Below, piece after piece: positions 7,646 through 14,151 of a stretch of 14,436 bases of DNA (position 1 is the first letter of the stretch; each line of letters begins with the position of its first letter). The notes below the pieces were generated by a model. It saw only the letters and a program-made list of their open reading frames with translations. It did not search any database and was not told where the DNA came from. Both the position numbers and the translations under genes were made by a program. The stretch lies in assembly GCA_023387635.1 (NCBI GenBank), contig JAEWHU010000305.1:1-14436 (forward strand). Direction: 5' to 3'. Source of the stretch: Bacillota bacterium. Its GTDB lineage: Bacteria > Bacillota > Clostridia > Lachnospirales > Lachnospiraceae.

Positions 7646-7670
7646 ATAATGCCAAGTTACTTCGTAAGTT

Positions 7671-7699
7671 AATCTAGCTAAGTCAATATTAGCTAGATT
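7671..7699. repeat. Short inverted repeat after the LacI gene
   Basis: Eleven-bp perfect arms AATCTAGCTAA (7671-7681) and TTAGCTAGATT (7689-7699) with a 7-nt loop. There is no T-run after it, so it is not a terminator on its own. It could be an mRNA 3' stabiliser or a weak protein-binding palindrome. Confidence 0.45.
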
Positions 7700-7723
7700 C
7701 GACTAGAAGATAATAATATGCTC

Positions 7724-7770
7724 ACAAAAGAAACACTATGAAAGAGAATGTTCATAGTGTTTCTTTTGTA
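7724..7770 (+). terminator. Terminator of the nucleoside/ribose salvage cluster
   Basis: Nineteen-bp perfect inverted repeat: the left arm starts at 7724 and ends ACACTATGAA at 7742, the loop is AGAGAATG (7743-7750), and the right arm starts TTCATAGTGT at 7751 and ends at 7769. The core stem of about 10 bp is followed by the T-rich TTCTTTTGT, so it reads as an intrinsic terminator closing the transcript of the LacI gene. Confidence 0.8.
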
Positions 7771-7830
7771 TTATAGTAAAATCTTTCTGCATTCAAATTC
7801 CATTTTATAACATATTATTAAAAAAATGCA

Positions 7831-7859
7831 ATGACAAATGAATGTAATTGTAGTAAAAT
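7831..7859 (+). promoter_or_regulatory. Promoter for the GyrI-like protein
   Basis: ATGACA (7831-7836) and TAAAAT (7854-7859) are separated by 17 bp. The pair is well placed after the preceding terminator and about 70 bp before the ribosome binding site of the gene at 7937. Confidence 0.5.
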
Positions 7860-7936
7860 GGAAATACCATCTTTTGCTAAGATAAATAGTGTATAAGAAT
7901 TCAATAATAATGTGAAAAATTAAGGAGGATATTACA

Positions 7937-8413
7937 ATGTCTCAGTTTAGAATTATTTCTATACCACCCTTTAAAGCAGCATCATCAGGTGTAGATAAAA
8001 ATATGGATTTTACATCAGAAGGAATTTTAGGAAAGTTCGACAAGTATTTTTCAACAATTAAGCCAATACCTAGAGATGATTTTACGCCACGTGATTTTCT
8101 TTTTTATGATCAAAAAGAGAATGGATTTGTATGGTGGTGGGCATTGTGTGAAGGTACGGATAATGGTGGATTTGAAGTCGTTGATTTTGATGGGGGATAT
8201 TATTTGACCTATGTTTATAGAGACGGGGATGATAAAGAGGGAGAAAAATTATATAAAGAAGCCTTAGAATATATAGAGAAGTCAGAAATTTTTAGTATTG
8301 ATGAAAGACCAAATCATTATAGTATGGGACATATCATAACACCTCCTGAAATTATTAAAGCACAAGGTTTTGCGCAGATGGAGACTTTTATCCCTATAAA
8401 ACTAATGAAGTAA
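7937..8413 (+). CDS. Stand-alone GyrI-like small-molecule-binding domain protein
   Basis: A 158-residue cytoplasmic protein matching the GyrI-like/effector-binding domain otherwise found at the C-terminus of AraC- and MerR-type multidrug regulators. Visible hallmarks are an N-terminal IPPFKAA strand (about 9-15), a PRDFLFYDQKENGFVWWWAL core (about 51-70), EVVDFDGGYY (about 80-89) and the C-terminal GHIITPPEIIKAQGF helix (about 131-145) with a terminal FIPIK strand. No DNA-binding domain is attached, so it may act as a ligand sponge, a hydrolase-like binding protein or a partner of a regulator encoded elsewhere. An AAGGAGG ribosome binding site (7922-7928) precedes the ATG by 8 nt. It has its own promoter-like sequence and lies after the terminator of the salvage cluster, so a functional link to nucleosides is not supported. 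Confidence 0.8.
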   Translation: MSQFRIISIPPFKAASSGVDKNMDFTSEGILGKFDKYFSTIKPIPRDDFTPRDFLFYDQKENGFVWWWALCEGTDNGGFEVVDFDGGYYLTYVYRDGDDKEGEKLYKEALEYIEKSEIFSIDERPNHYSMGHIITPPEIIKAQGFAQMETFIPIKLMK

Positions 8414-8526
8414 TAACTGAAGTTCTTTTCTTTTTGAATAAAAATGGTAAAATCTAAATAACGTTTTGATTAGTGTTGGTAGAATAGTATCAAAAGGTAT
8501 TTTTGGGGAAAATCGCAATTTATTCC

Positions 8527-8556
8527 TTGATAAATGACAATATAAAAAAGTATTAT
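8527..8556 (+). promoter_or_regulatory. Weak promoter candidate for the epimerase-like gene
   Basis: TTGATA (8527-8532) and TATTAT (8551-8556) are separated by 18 bp. A perfect TATAAT at 8561-8566 is an alternative -10, but its upstream ATGACA (8534-8539) is 21 bp away. The true start point cannot be chosen from sequence. Confidence 0.35.
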
Positions 8557-8602
8557 GATGTATAATCACCATATTTAACATGAAAGAAAGGGAAAAGAAA
8601 TA

Positions 8603-9484
8603 ATGGGGAAAACTTATATTTTATCAAATGATAAAATTACAATTAAGGTTAATGACCTTGGTGCTGAACTTACTGAACTGAGTAAAAATGATACAAATTT
8701 TAATTATCTTTGGGATGGAAACGCAGCGTTTTGGACAGGACAATCACCAGTGTTATTTCCTTTCGTAGGAAAGCTTAAGAATAATGAATATAAGTATAAT
8801 GGAAGTACATACCCTATGAGGCAACATGGATTTGCCAGGAATTGCGAATTTGAATTACTTAGTAGTAAAGAGGATGAAATCTGGCATAGACTGATATCGA
8901 GTGACGTTACAAGAATGGTATATCCCTTTGATTTTATATTAGATATTGGATATAAGCTAGAAGATACCAAAGTTATTGTTATGTGGAAAGTAAAGAATAA
9001 GGGAACAGACATCATGCATTTTTCTATAGGAGCTCATCCAGCGTTCCTCTGTCCACTATATGATAATGAGAAACAAACGGATTATTCCATTGATTTTCAT
9101 ACTAATAATCCGATTACATACTTACTTGTAGATGAGAATGGATACATAGATAAAACTGTACATGCATTAGATACCACTAATGGTGTGTTTCATATAACAG
9201 ATACAATATTTGATAACGATGCACTTATTATAGAGCAGAACCAAACTCAGAGAATATCATTCGTAGGACCAAATAAGAAAGCATATGTATCAGTGTCGTT
9301 TGATGCTCCGCTATTTGGCCTATGGTCACCATCAAAAAGGAGTGCACCTTTTATTTGTATAGAACCATGGTATGGTAGAAGTGATAGTGCTACTTTTAAT
9401 GGTACATTAGAGCAAAGAGAATGGTCTAATACACTTAAAAGTAAAGAGATATTTGAGAGAAGTTATACAATTGAACTTTTGTAA
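8603..9484 (+). CDS. Aldose 1-epimerase family protein, LacX type
   Basis: A 293-residue protein of the galactose-mutarotase superfamily, LacX-like branch, which interconverts alpha and beta anomers of sugars. The active-site residues expected for the fold are visible: His75 in QHGFAR (74-79), His145 in the IGAHPAF stretch (142-148) and the catalytic glutamate Glu264 in CIEPWYG (262-268). Length is normal for the branch and nothing appears missing. It is a soluble protein with no signal peptide. The upstream AAAGGGAAAAG is a modest ribosome binding site. It stands alone, with a separate promoter candidate upstream and a strong terminator downstream. The actual sugar is unknown; proteins of this branch are often not tied to galactose. 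Linkage to the ribose cluster 1 kb upstream is possible but not shown. Confidence 0.88.
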   Translation: MGKTYILSNDKITIKVNDLGAELTELSKNDTNFNYLWDGNAAFWTGQSPVLFPFVGKLKNNEYKYNGSTYPMRQHGFARNCEFELLSSKEDEIWHRLISSDVTRMVYPFDFILDIGYKLEDTKVIVMWKVKNKGTDIMHFSIGAHPAFLCPLYDNEKQTDYSIDFHTNNPITYLLVDENGYIDKTVHALDTTNGVFHITDTIFDNDALIIEQNQTQRISFVGPNKKAYVSVSFDAPLFGLWSPSKRSAPFICIEPWYGRSDSATFNGTLEQREWSNTLKSKEIFERSYTIELL

Positions 9485-9601
9485 GCACTCATTCTCAGAA
9501 CTTGGAGGACAAAATTTGTTTCAAGTAACGCCAGCTTAATTTACCTGATGGAGCTAGTTTTGATAAAAGTGACAGCTACAAACTAAATGAAAATATAATA
9601 T

Positions 9602-9656
9602 AAAGGGTAAGCCTTTTGACAATGATATTAACTTTTGTCAAGTGGCTTACCTTTTA
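9602..9656 (+). terminator. Terminator of the epimerase-like gene
   Basis: GGTAAGCC (9606-9613) pairs with GGCTTACC (9644-9651). After one mismatch and a G-U pair, TTGACAA (9616-9622) pairs with TTGTCAA (9635-9641). The helix has about 17 pairs and is followed by CTTTT. It starts about 120 bp after the stop codon. Confidence 0.8.
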
Positions 9657-9680
9657 GCAATTAGACATCAAAAAAATTCA

Positions 9681-9702
9681 ATTAACATTTGATTAATATT
9701 TT
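9681..9702 (+). promoter_or_regulatory. 11-bp-phased direct repeat, PhoB/OmpR-type box, upstream of the response-regulator remnant
   Basis: ATTAACATTTG (9681-9691) is followed directly by ATTAATATTTT (9692-9702), an 11-bp tandem repeat with eight matches of eleven. The TTAACA-N5-TTAATA core matches the layout of Bacillus PhoP boxes, and 11-bp tandem repeats are the usual target of OmpR-family regulators. TAGTAT (9708-9713) or TATTGT (9711-9716) could be the -10. It lies 50 bp upstream of the truncated response-regulator start, suggesting a surviving regulated promoter for a gene now lost. Confidence 0.45.
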
Positions 9703-9750
9703 GATGGTAGTATTGTAAGAATGAATAGATAATATGGAGGAGTTAATTGT

Positions 9751-9912
9751 ATGATACAGATACTGGTAGTCGAGGATGATGTAGAATTAAATAAGAACAT
9801 GTGCAAAAGTCTTGAAAAAGGTGGTTATCATGCATATGGATGTAGATTCTGGTTCTGGATTCAGAAAATGTTTTGTGATTGGATTTTAATTAGAACGAAT
9901 TTCCACATCTAA
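9751..9912 (+). pseudogene. Truncated response-regulator remnant (receiver N-terminus only)
   Basis: The ATG at 9751, with a good GGAGG site 10 nt upstream, opens a 53-codon frame. Its first 30 or so residues are unmistakably the start of a receiver domain (MIQILVVEDDVELNKNMCKS, then LEKGGYHAYG), with the acidic pair Glu8-Asp9-Asp10. After about position 9840 the similarity stops: the next residues are aromatic and basic, there is no phosphoacceptor aspartate strand, and a stop follows at 9910. The remaining 85 per cent of the gene is absent, and 9913-10050 holds nothing that resembles it. It differs clearly from the intact regulator at 10173 (MNTILIVEDEKAISNLI), so it is not a recent duplicate. 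The best reading is a deletion scar of a separate two-component gene. Expression of a 53-residue peptide is possible but I expect no function. Confidence 0.75.
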
Positions 9913-10052
9913 ATTACCGAATTAGGTTTATCAGAAAGAAAAGTTATGTTATATTGATATAAATGTGAAATAAATGTAGTCAATTCATAATAATTGAATT
10001 GATTTGTATCCTATAATTTATTTTTCTTGTTAAAAAAAAAAACTTTTTATAT

Positions 10053-10096
10053 AAAGAATAATTAATGACAAGTAATAAATTAGTTATTCTTTTTTT
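10053..10096 (+). terminator. Intrinsic terminator between the remnant and the intact two-component system
   Basis: AAAGAATAATTA (10053-10064) pairs with TAGTTATTCTTT (10081-10092) with one G-U pair, followed by a T-tract to 10096. It separates the scar region from the next transcription unit and may be the original terminator of the lost system. Confidence 0.7.
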
Positions 10097-10110
10097 ATTG
10101 TCTAAATCTT

Positions 10111-10130
10111 TTAGATACAAATTAGATACA
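10111..10130 (+). promoter_or_regulatory. Tandem GATACA box upstream of the response regulator
   Basis: TTAGATACA occurs at 10111-10119 and again at 10122-10130, so the two GATACA hexamers are exactly 11 bp apart (GATACA-N5-GATACA). The same arrangement lies upstream of the lipoprotein gene at 12952-12968. OmpR-family proteins bind such head-to-tail repeats spaced by one helical turn, so autoregulation by the protein encoded just downstream is likely. TAACAT (10140-10145) is a possible -10. Confidence 0.55.
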
Positions 10131-10172
10131 TAATTGAGATAACATGTTTATTGAAGGGAGTTTACGCTAATT

Positions 10173-10838
10173 ATGAACACTATTTTGATTGTAGAAGATG
10201 AAAAAGCCATATCGAATTTAATAAAAATTAGTCTGAATTCATCGGGATATCAATGTGAGACAGCTTATGATGGAGTTCAAGCAGCAGATATGATTGAAAC
10301 AAAAAGATATGATTTGATTATACTAGATATCATGTTACCTAAAATAGATGGTTACGAAATAATGGAATATGTTAGACCACAAGATATTCCCGTTATTTTT
10401 CTAACAGCAAAGGGAAAGTTAGAAGACAAGGTAAAAGGATTAAAAATGGGGGCAGATGATTATATAGTGAAGCCATTTGAAATTGCTGAATTATTGGCAA
10501 GAGTAGAGACTGTACTAAGACGATATTATAAGCGTGATACAGTTATAGAAATTGATAGTGTTACAGTGGATACAGCATCCATGCTTGTAAAGAAAAATGG
10601 TATTGAAGTTCCATTAACCCAAAAAGAATTTAAACTTTTACTATTACTCATTGAAAACCGAAATATAGCTCTTTTTAGAGAGAAGATATACGAGTATGTA
10701 TGGGAGGAAGAGTACCAAGGAGATACTAGAACCGTGGACTTACATATTCAGCGTATAAGAAAGAAACTTGGCTGGGAAGATAAAATAGTATCGGTTTATA
10801 AGGTAGGATATCGATTGGAGGTTTCGTGTGAAAAATAG
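10173..10838 (+). CDS. OmpR/PhoB-family response regulator
   Basis: A 221-residue two-domain transcription factor. The receiver domain (1-120) has acidic Glu8/Asp9, phosphoacceptor Asp52 in the LDIMLP stretch, switch Thr78 and Lys100 in the DDYIVKPF stretch. The C-terminal winged helix (about 128-217) shows LTQKEFKLLLLL, the recognition-helix region RTVDLHIQRIRKKL and the wing VYKVGYRL. Phosphorylated by its cognate kinase, such a protein dimerises on direct-repeat DNA. The GAAGGGAG site (10153-10160) is 12 nt from the ATG, slightly long, but no other start fits the conserved N-terminus. Its last 11 bases overlap the kinase start, which implies translational coupling. The GATACA tandem repeat upstream and the matching repeat before the lipoprotein gene are its likely targets. 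The signal is unknown. Confidence 0.95.
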   Translation: MNTILIVEDEKAISNLIKISLNSSGYQCETAYDGVQAADMIETKRYDLIILDIMLPKIDGYEIMEYVRPQDIPVIFLTAKGKLEDKVKGLKMGADDYIVKPFEIAELLARVETVLRRYYKRDTVIEIDSVTVDTASMLVKKNGIEVPLTQKEFKLLLLLIENRNIALFREKIYEYVWEEEYQGDTRTVDLHIQRIRKKLGWEDKIVSVYKVGYRLEVSCEK

Positions 10839-10911
10839 AGCAATTTCACTCCCTGATTTAAGGCAGTATCCGAAACAGAGTTTCGGATATACAATGGGAG
10901 TTAGTGTGAAA
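10826..10911. repeat. Hairpin-containing segment bounded by 8-bp direct repeats at the kinase start
   Basis: GTGTGAAA occurs at 10826-10833 and at 10904-10911, 78 bp (26 codons) apart. Between them lies a perfect 10-bp hairpin TATCCGAAAC-AGA-GTTTCGGATA (10867-10889) and a looser outer inverted repeat, AATTTCAC (10842-10849) against GTGAAATT (10906-10913) and TCCC (10850-10853) against GGGA (10896-10899). The whole looks like a small mobile-type hairpin element with a target duplication, or a folded mRNA segment controlling kinase translation. Against insertion, removing one 78-bp unit would open the response-regulator frame for roughly 50 extra codons. Confidence 0.5.
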
Positions 10912-12321
10912 TTTTCATGGAAAATTTTATTGAATACTTTTATTTGGGTCCTCATTGCTTTAAGTATTGGTGGAACTTGGCTTATATCCATATCATTTAA
11001 AAAGTCTATCGTAGAAGCTAGAGAAGATATCTTAAATAAAAATCTTATGCAGAAGGTTACAATTACAACATTAATGAGTAATTATAATAGGCTTGCTTAT
11101 CAGAATGAGGATATGGCCATAAAAGCAGTATTACGTACATTAGAAACAAATTGGGAACATAGTAACAGCCAATATAGAATTAAATATTGGGATGGTGAGG
11201 TATTAAGTGAAAAGAATATAGAAGAAATTCAATGGAAGATTCCAATGCCTCAACCCACAGAAAAAGAATTCTATCATGGAGTATACAAAGTTGGGGATAG
11301 ATACTATATGCAAGGTGTTTCCTGTCTTTTATTCTATGAAGAAACTATTGTAATTGAAAATATGGAGGATATTACAACTATTTTTGAGACTAGAGAAGAA
11401 CAAAGTAAAATCTTTTTAAAAATTACTTTAGTAATAGGAATGCTAGCAGCTATTTGTAATTATTTTCTATCAAAGTGGCTTACAGCATCTATTAAGGAGT
11501 TAGAAAAAGTCACTAGTTTAGTAGCAGATGGAGATTTAGGAGCGAGAGTTAAAAAAATATCTAAGGATGAAATAGGCTCTCTATCACAAAAGTTTAATGA
11601 TATGGCGGATACCCTAGAAAATAATATTAAGGAACTAAAGGAAGAATCAATAAGACAGAAAGACTTTGTAGGGAGCTTTTCTCATGAAATAAAAACACCA
11701 TTAACTTCCATTATTGGATATGCGGATCTTCTTAGAACTCATAAAGTGGATGAAGAAACACGATTTGAAGCAGCAAACTATATATTTTTAGAAGGAAAAA
11801 GATTAGAAAATTTATCATTAAAAATGCTAGAGTTATTAGTGGAAAGAAAAAAAGAACCTGATTATAAAAACTGCTCAATTACACAATTAGTGGAAGAAGT
11901 TTTAATGACCATGAAACTTAGAATGGATGAGAAGAAAATTAAGCTTAAAGTGGATATGGAAAGTATTAGTTCCTTTGTAGATAAGGATTTAATGAAAACT
12001 GTTATTATTAATTTATTGGATAATGCTATTAAGGCGGTTGAAGCAAAAGGAGTTATCTCCATTAAATTAATAAGTTGTAACAAGGATATCGTTATGAGTG
12101 TAATTGATAATGGATGTGGAATTCCAAAGGAAGATGTGAGTAGGGTAACGGAACCCTTTTACATGGCGGATAAATCAAGGTCTAGAAACAATGGAGGAGT
12201 TGGACTTGGGCTTGCTATTTGCAATCAGATAATGGAGCTTCATAATGGACGAATTGAAATTGAGAGTGAAGTAGGCAAAGGTACAAGAGTAAGTATAAGA
12301 TGGAAGGAGATAGAAGGTTGA
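10828..12321 (+). CDS. Sensor histidine kinase, partner of the upstream response regulator
   Basis: A 497-residue membrane kinase. Domains in order: an unusual charged N-terminal extension (1-28), first membrane segment (about 33-55), extracytoplasmic sensor (about 56-194), second membrane segment (about 196-214), HAMP linker (about 215-267), dimerisation domain with the phosphorylated His286 in SHEIKTPL (285-292), and the ATPase domain with N-box NLLDNA (395-400), G1 DNGCGIP (427-433) and G2 GGVGLGLAI (456-464). All catalytic motifs are intact. The GTG start at 10828 has GGAGG at 10817-10821, 6 nt away, and overlaps the regulator by 11 bases. Later in-frame starts, ATG 10894 (residue 23) and GTG 10906 (residue 27, with GGGAG upstream), would give the shorter N-terminus usual for this family. 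The sensor domain is not one I recognise. Confidence 0.93.
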   Translation: MKNRAISLPDLRQYPKQSFGYTMGVSVKFSWKILLNTFIWVLIALSIGGTWLISISFKKSIVEAREDILNKNLMQKVTITTLMSNYNRLAYQNEDMAIKAVLRTLETNWEHSNSQYRIKYWDGEVLSEKNIEEIQWKIPMPQPTEKEFYHGVYKVGDRYYMQGVSCLLFYEETIVIENMEDITTIFETREEQSKIFLKITLVIGMLAAICNYFLSKWLTASIKELEKVTSLVADGDLGARVKKISKDEIGSLSQKFNDMADTLENNIKELKEESIRQKDFVGSFSHEIKTPLTSIIGYADLLRTHKVDEETRFEAANYIFLEGKRLENLSLKMLELLVERKKEPDYKNCSITQLVEEVLMTMKLRMDEKKIKLKVDMESISSFVDKDLMKTVIINLLDNAIKAVEAKGVISIKLISCNKDIVMSVIDNGCGIPKEDVSRVTEPFYMADKSRSRNNGGVGLGLAICNQIMELHNGRIEIESEVGKGTRVSIRWKEIEG

Positions 12322-12953
12322 AAAATAATAAGGGAAATAAAAAAATGATACATTATTGTTCAAGAAAAGTAATCCTAGGTATTATACTATTTACTTTGAA
12401 TGTTTTTCTTATTACGATTATTGTTTTATTTGTTATGAAAATTCCTCAGATAATCTATTGGAAGCAGGATAAGAATATACTTGAAAATGTACAGAGATTA
12501 GAAATAGATACTAATTGGATTAGTTTTCGTGGTACTCGTATTAATATGACCGATGAAGAAAAAATAGAGATGATTGAGAAAAAGGAAGATAGCATTATAA
12601 CAGTATCTTTGGAAACTGGTAATATGTATAGTTTATACGAAGCAAGGAAACGTTGTTTTGATGAGATGAACAAGATACCTGTAATTGAAATGGATATCTA
12701 TGGACCAGTAAAAGATGAAATTAATATAGAACCTATCCTATACATTAATGGGAAATCACCTTCCCAATCCATGATTGTGTGGTCAGGCACGGTAGAAGTA
12801 AAGAATATTACTTATTCCGTAATGCTAGAAGAAGAGAGTGGCAAAATTCTTGCAATAAAGGGGGATGGCTTAGATAATAATTTTAACGAAACTCTTATAA
12901 AAGAATGGAAAGAGTATATGTATGGTACAACTATTAAAGGACAAACCATATGA
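12318..12953 (+). CDS. Membrane-anchored hypothetical protein of the two-component operon
   Basis: About 211 residues from a TTG start whose bases overlap the kinase stop (TTGA), with AAGGAGA at 12304-12310 seven nt upstream. An alternative is the ATG at 12345 (weaker AGGGA site, nine residues shorter); an upstream in-frame ATG at 12300 has poorer spacing. A basic N-terminus is followed by one membrane segment (about residues 17-40), leaving the rest outside the cell. The external part has alternating charged strands and ends in a region (YSVMLEEESGKILAIKGDG) that looks like a PepSY-type repeat, a fold common in membrane-anchored proteins near clostridial kinases. I do not recognise a named family. 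The overlap with the kinase suggests an accessory or signal-sensing partner of that kinase. Confidence 0.75.
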   Translation: MKNNKGNKKMIHYCSRKVILGIILFTLNVFLITIIVLFVMKIPQIIYWKQDKNILENVQRLEIDTNWISFRGTRINMTDEEKIEMIEKKEDSIITVSLETGNMYSLYEARKRCFDEMNKIPVIEMDIYGPVKDEINIEPILYINGKSPSQSMIVWSGTVEVKNITYSVMLEEESGKILAIKGDGLDNNFNETLIKEWKEYMYGTTIKGQTI

Positions 12954-12989
12954 TACATTTTGGATACAAAGCTATTGTATGATTATACT
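12952..12989 (+). promoter_or_regulatory. Promoter with tandem GATACA box upstream of the lipoprotein gene
   Basis: GATACA at 12952-12957 and 12963-12968 repeats with the same 11-bp phase as at 10114-10130. The second copy overlaps a poor -35 (TGGATA, 12961-12966), which is 17 bp from a good -10 TATACT (12984-12989). A weak -35 covered by regulator sites is typical of an activated promoter. Binding by the response regulator at 10173 is inferred. Confidence 0.55.
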
Positions 12990-13020
12990 GTAAGATAAAA
13001 ATAATTTTGGAGGTACTATT

Positions 13021-13767
13021 ATGAAAATTAAAAAAAGTGTATTAGTTAGTTGTTTCGTAATTTCAATGGGATTACTTTATGGATGTGGAGTAAATAGCCC
13101 TAATAATACGAATATTACTACAGAAGAATCCAACCAACAAGAAATTAATAAAGAAGAAGTTAATTCCAACAAAGAACAAGGAAAGTTACTATCCGTGGGT
13201 GAAGGAGAAGATAAATTGAATTCTGAGGAAACAACCATAAAAGATGTGCCAATGGTTCAACTTCCAGAGGGAATTGAAGGAATGAAGGCTGAAGGTGAAG
13301 CTTATCCTGATTTGGAATCACTTATTATTAATTATTATGATATTCCTGAGGAATATTTAGGAGAAACAACTTATTACTATAACTATGTTGATCTTAATAA
13401 CGATGGAAAGAATGAGATGTTTGTTGTTATAATTGGACCATATACAAGCGGTACAGGCGGAAGTTCTGCTTTGTGGGTAATAGAAAACGGTGGACAACTT
13501 CATGTAAATCAGGATTTTACATTAGTTAATAATCCAGTTATTATTAGTGATAAGATAACAAATGGATACCATGAATTAGTAATACCATATTCAGGAGGTG
13601 GGGCAAAAAGCCAATATAAAATACTTAAATCCAAAGATGAATTTTATACCACTATCAATGATTCTGATAGTGTTGAAGCCCTAGATGGTATTACAGGTAA
13701 AGCTATTATAGCTAATGATATATTTAATGAAAATGAAAATGGAATAGAAGCCCTTAGACTAAAGTAA
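13021..13767 (+). CDS. Putative lipoprotein with a calcium-loop-like motif
   Basis: A 248-residue secreted protein. The N-terminus is a lipoprotein signal peptide: basic MKIKK, a hydrophobic stretch and lipobox LYGC with Cys22 as the lipidated residue. Residues 23-75 are a Asn/Glu/Ser/Thr-rich linker. A folded domain follows from about 85, with DLNNDGKNE (124-132) matching the DxNxDGxxE pattern of EF-hand-like or FG-GAP-type calcium loops, then a glycine/serine-rich GPYTSGTGGSSALWVIENGG stretch (139-158). I recognise no enzyme signature. GGAGGT (13009-13014) is the ribosome binding site. The GATACA repeat upstream suggests it is an output gene of the adjacent two-component system; it could also be a signal-sensing partner. 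It is followed by its own terminator. Confidence 0.85.
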   Translation: MKIKKSVLVSCFVISMGLLYGCGVNSPNNTNITTEESNQQEINKEEVNSNKEQGKLLSVGEGEDKLNSEETTIKDVPMVQLPEGIEGMKAEGEAYPDLESLIINYYDIPEEYLGETTYYYNYVDLNNDGKNEMFVVIIGPYTSGTGGSSALWVIENGGQLHVNQDFTLVNNPVIISDKITNGYHELVIPYSGGGAKSQYKILKSKDEFYTTINDSDSVEALDGITGKAIIANDIFNENENGIEALRLK

Positions 13768-13780
13768 AATTAGAGAAAAT

Positions 13781-13826
13781 AAAGCTATGCCTTTATCTGT
13801 AAATAGATGAAAGCGTAGTTTTATTG
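13781..13826 (+). terminator. Terminator of the lipoprotein gene
   Basis: AAAGCTATGCCTTTATCT (13781-13798) pairs with AGATGAAAGCGTAGTTTT (13805-13822) across a 6-nt loop, with three G-U pairs and one mismatch. The 3' arm ends in TTTT and ATTG follows. It begins about 13 bases after the stop codon. Confidence 0.65.
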
Positions 13827-13882
13827 TTCTTAGGTTAATACTATACTACTTAATCCTCTTGCCGCTTGACGGTGGAAGTGTT

Positions 13883-14101
13883 GTGAAGATACAAGTTATA
13901 TGGAAATGTGTAATTATTGGAGTTTTATCATTGCTTCCTATCGTTAATTTGTGCATAATAGTAAAAACAATAAACGTTTTGAAGGCACCATATGGTACTG
14001 GCAATTGTTTGATTTTTGGTCTTGAAAAACATATGGGCAGAATATTTGTTGAACGAAATATGAATGATTGTACAAAATGTTTTGTAATTGAATTACATTA
14101 A
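13883..14101 (+). CDS. Small hypothetical membrane protein
   Basis: A 72-residue frame from the GTG at 13883, with GGTGGAAG at 13871-13878 as a plausible ribosome binding site; an earlier in-frame TTG at 13859 has no site. Residues about 5-27 (VIWKCVIIGVLSLLPIVNLCIIV) form one hydrophobic segment, followed by a short cytoplasmic or external tail with three cysteine-containing stretches. I do not recognise a family. It sits between a terminator and a regulator gene and could be a real small gene or the remnant of a larger one. The C-terminal KCFVIELH resembles, at both DNA and peptide level, the KCFVIGF frame in the scar region at 9866-9886. Confidence 0.4.
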   Translation: MKIQVIWKCVIIGVLSLLPIVNLCIIVKTINVLKAPYGTGNCLIFGLEKHMGRIFVERNMNDCTKCFVIELH

Positions 14102-14151
14102 GGTTAAATCATACAACTTTATAGCCATTTATTATACAGGAGGAAGCAAAT

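Noticed and set aside
7671..7770. The two consecutive inverted repeats as an attachment site or mobile-element end
   Set aside because: No flanking target duplication or integrase; the second is adequately explained as a terminator.
9517..9540. TTG-started mini-frame after GGAGGAC downstream of the epimerase gene
   Set aside because: Only seven codons before a stop; at most the leftover start of a lost gene, with no recognisable residues.
10032..10042. Run of eleven A as a phase-variable tract
   Set aside because: It lies in non-coding scar DNA before a terminator and not between promoter elements or in a reading frame.
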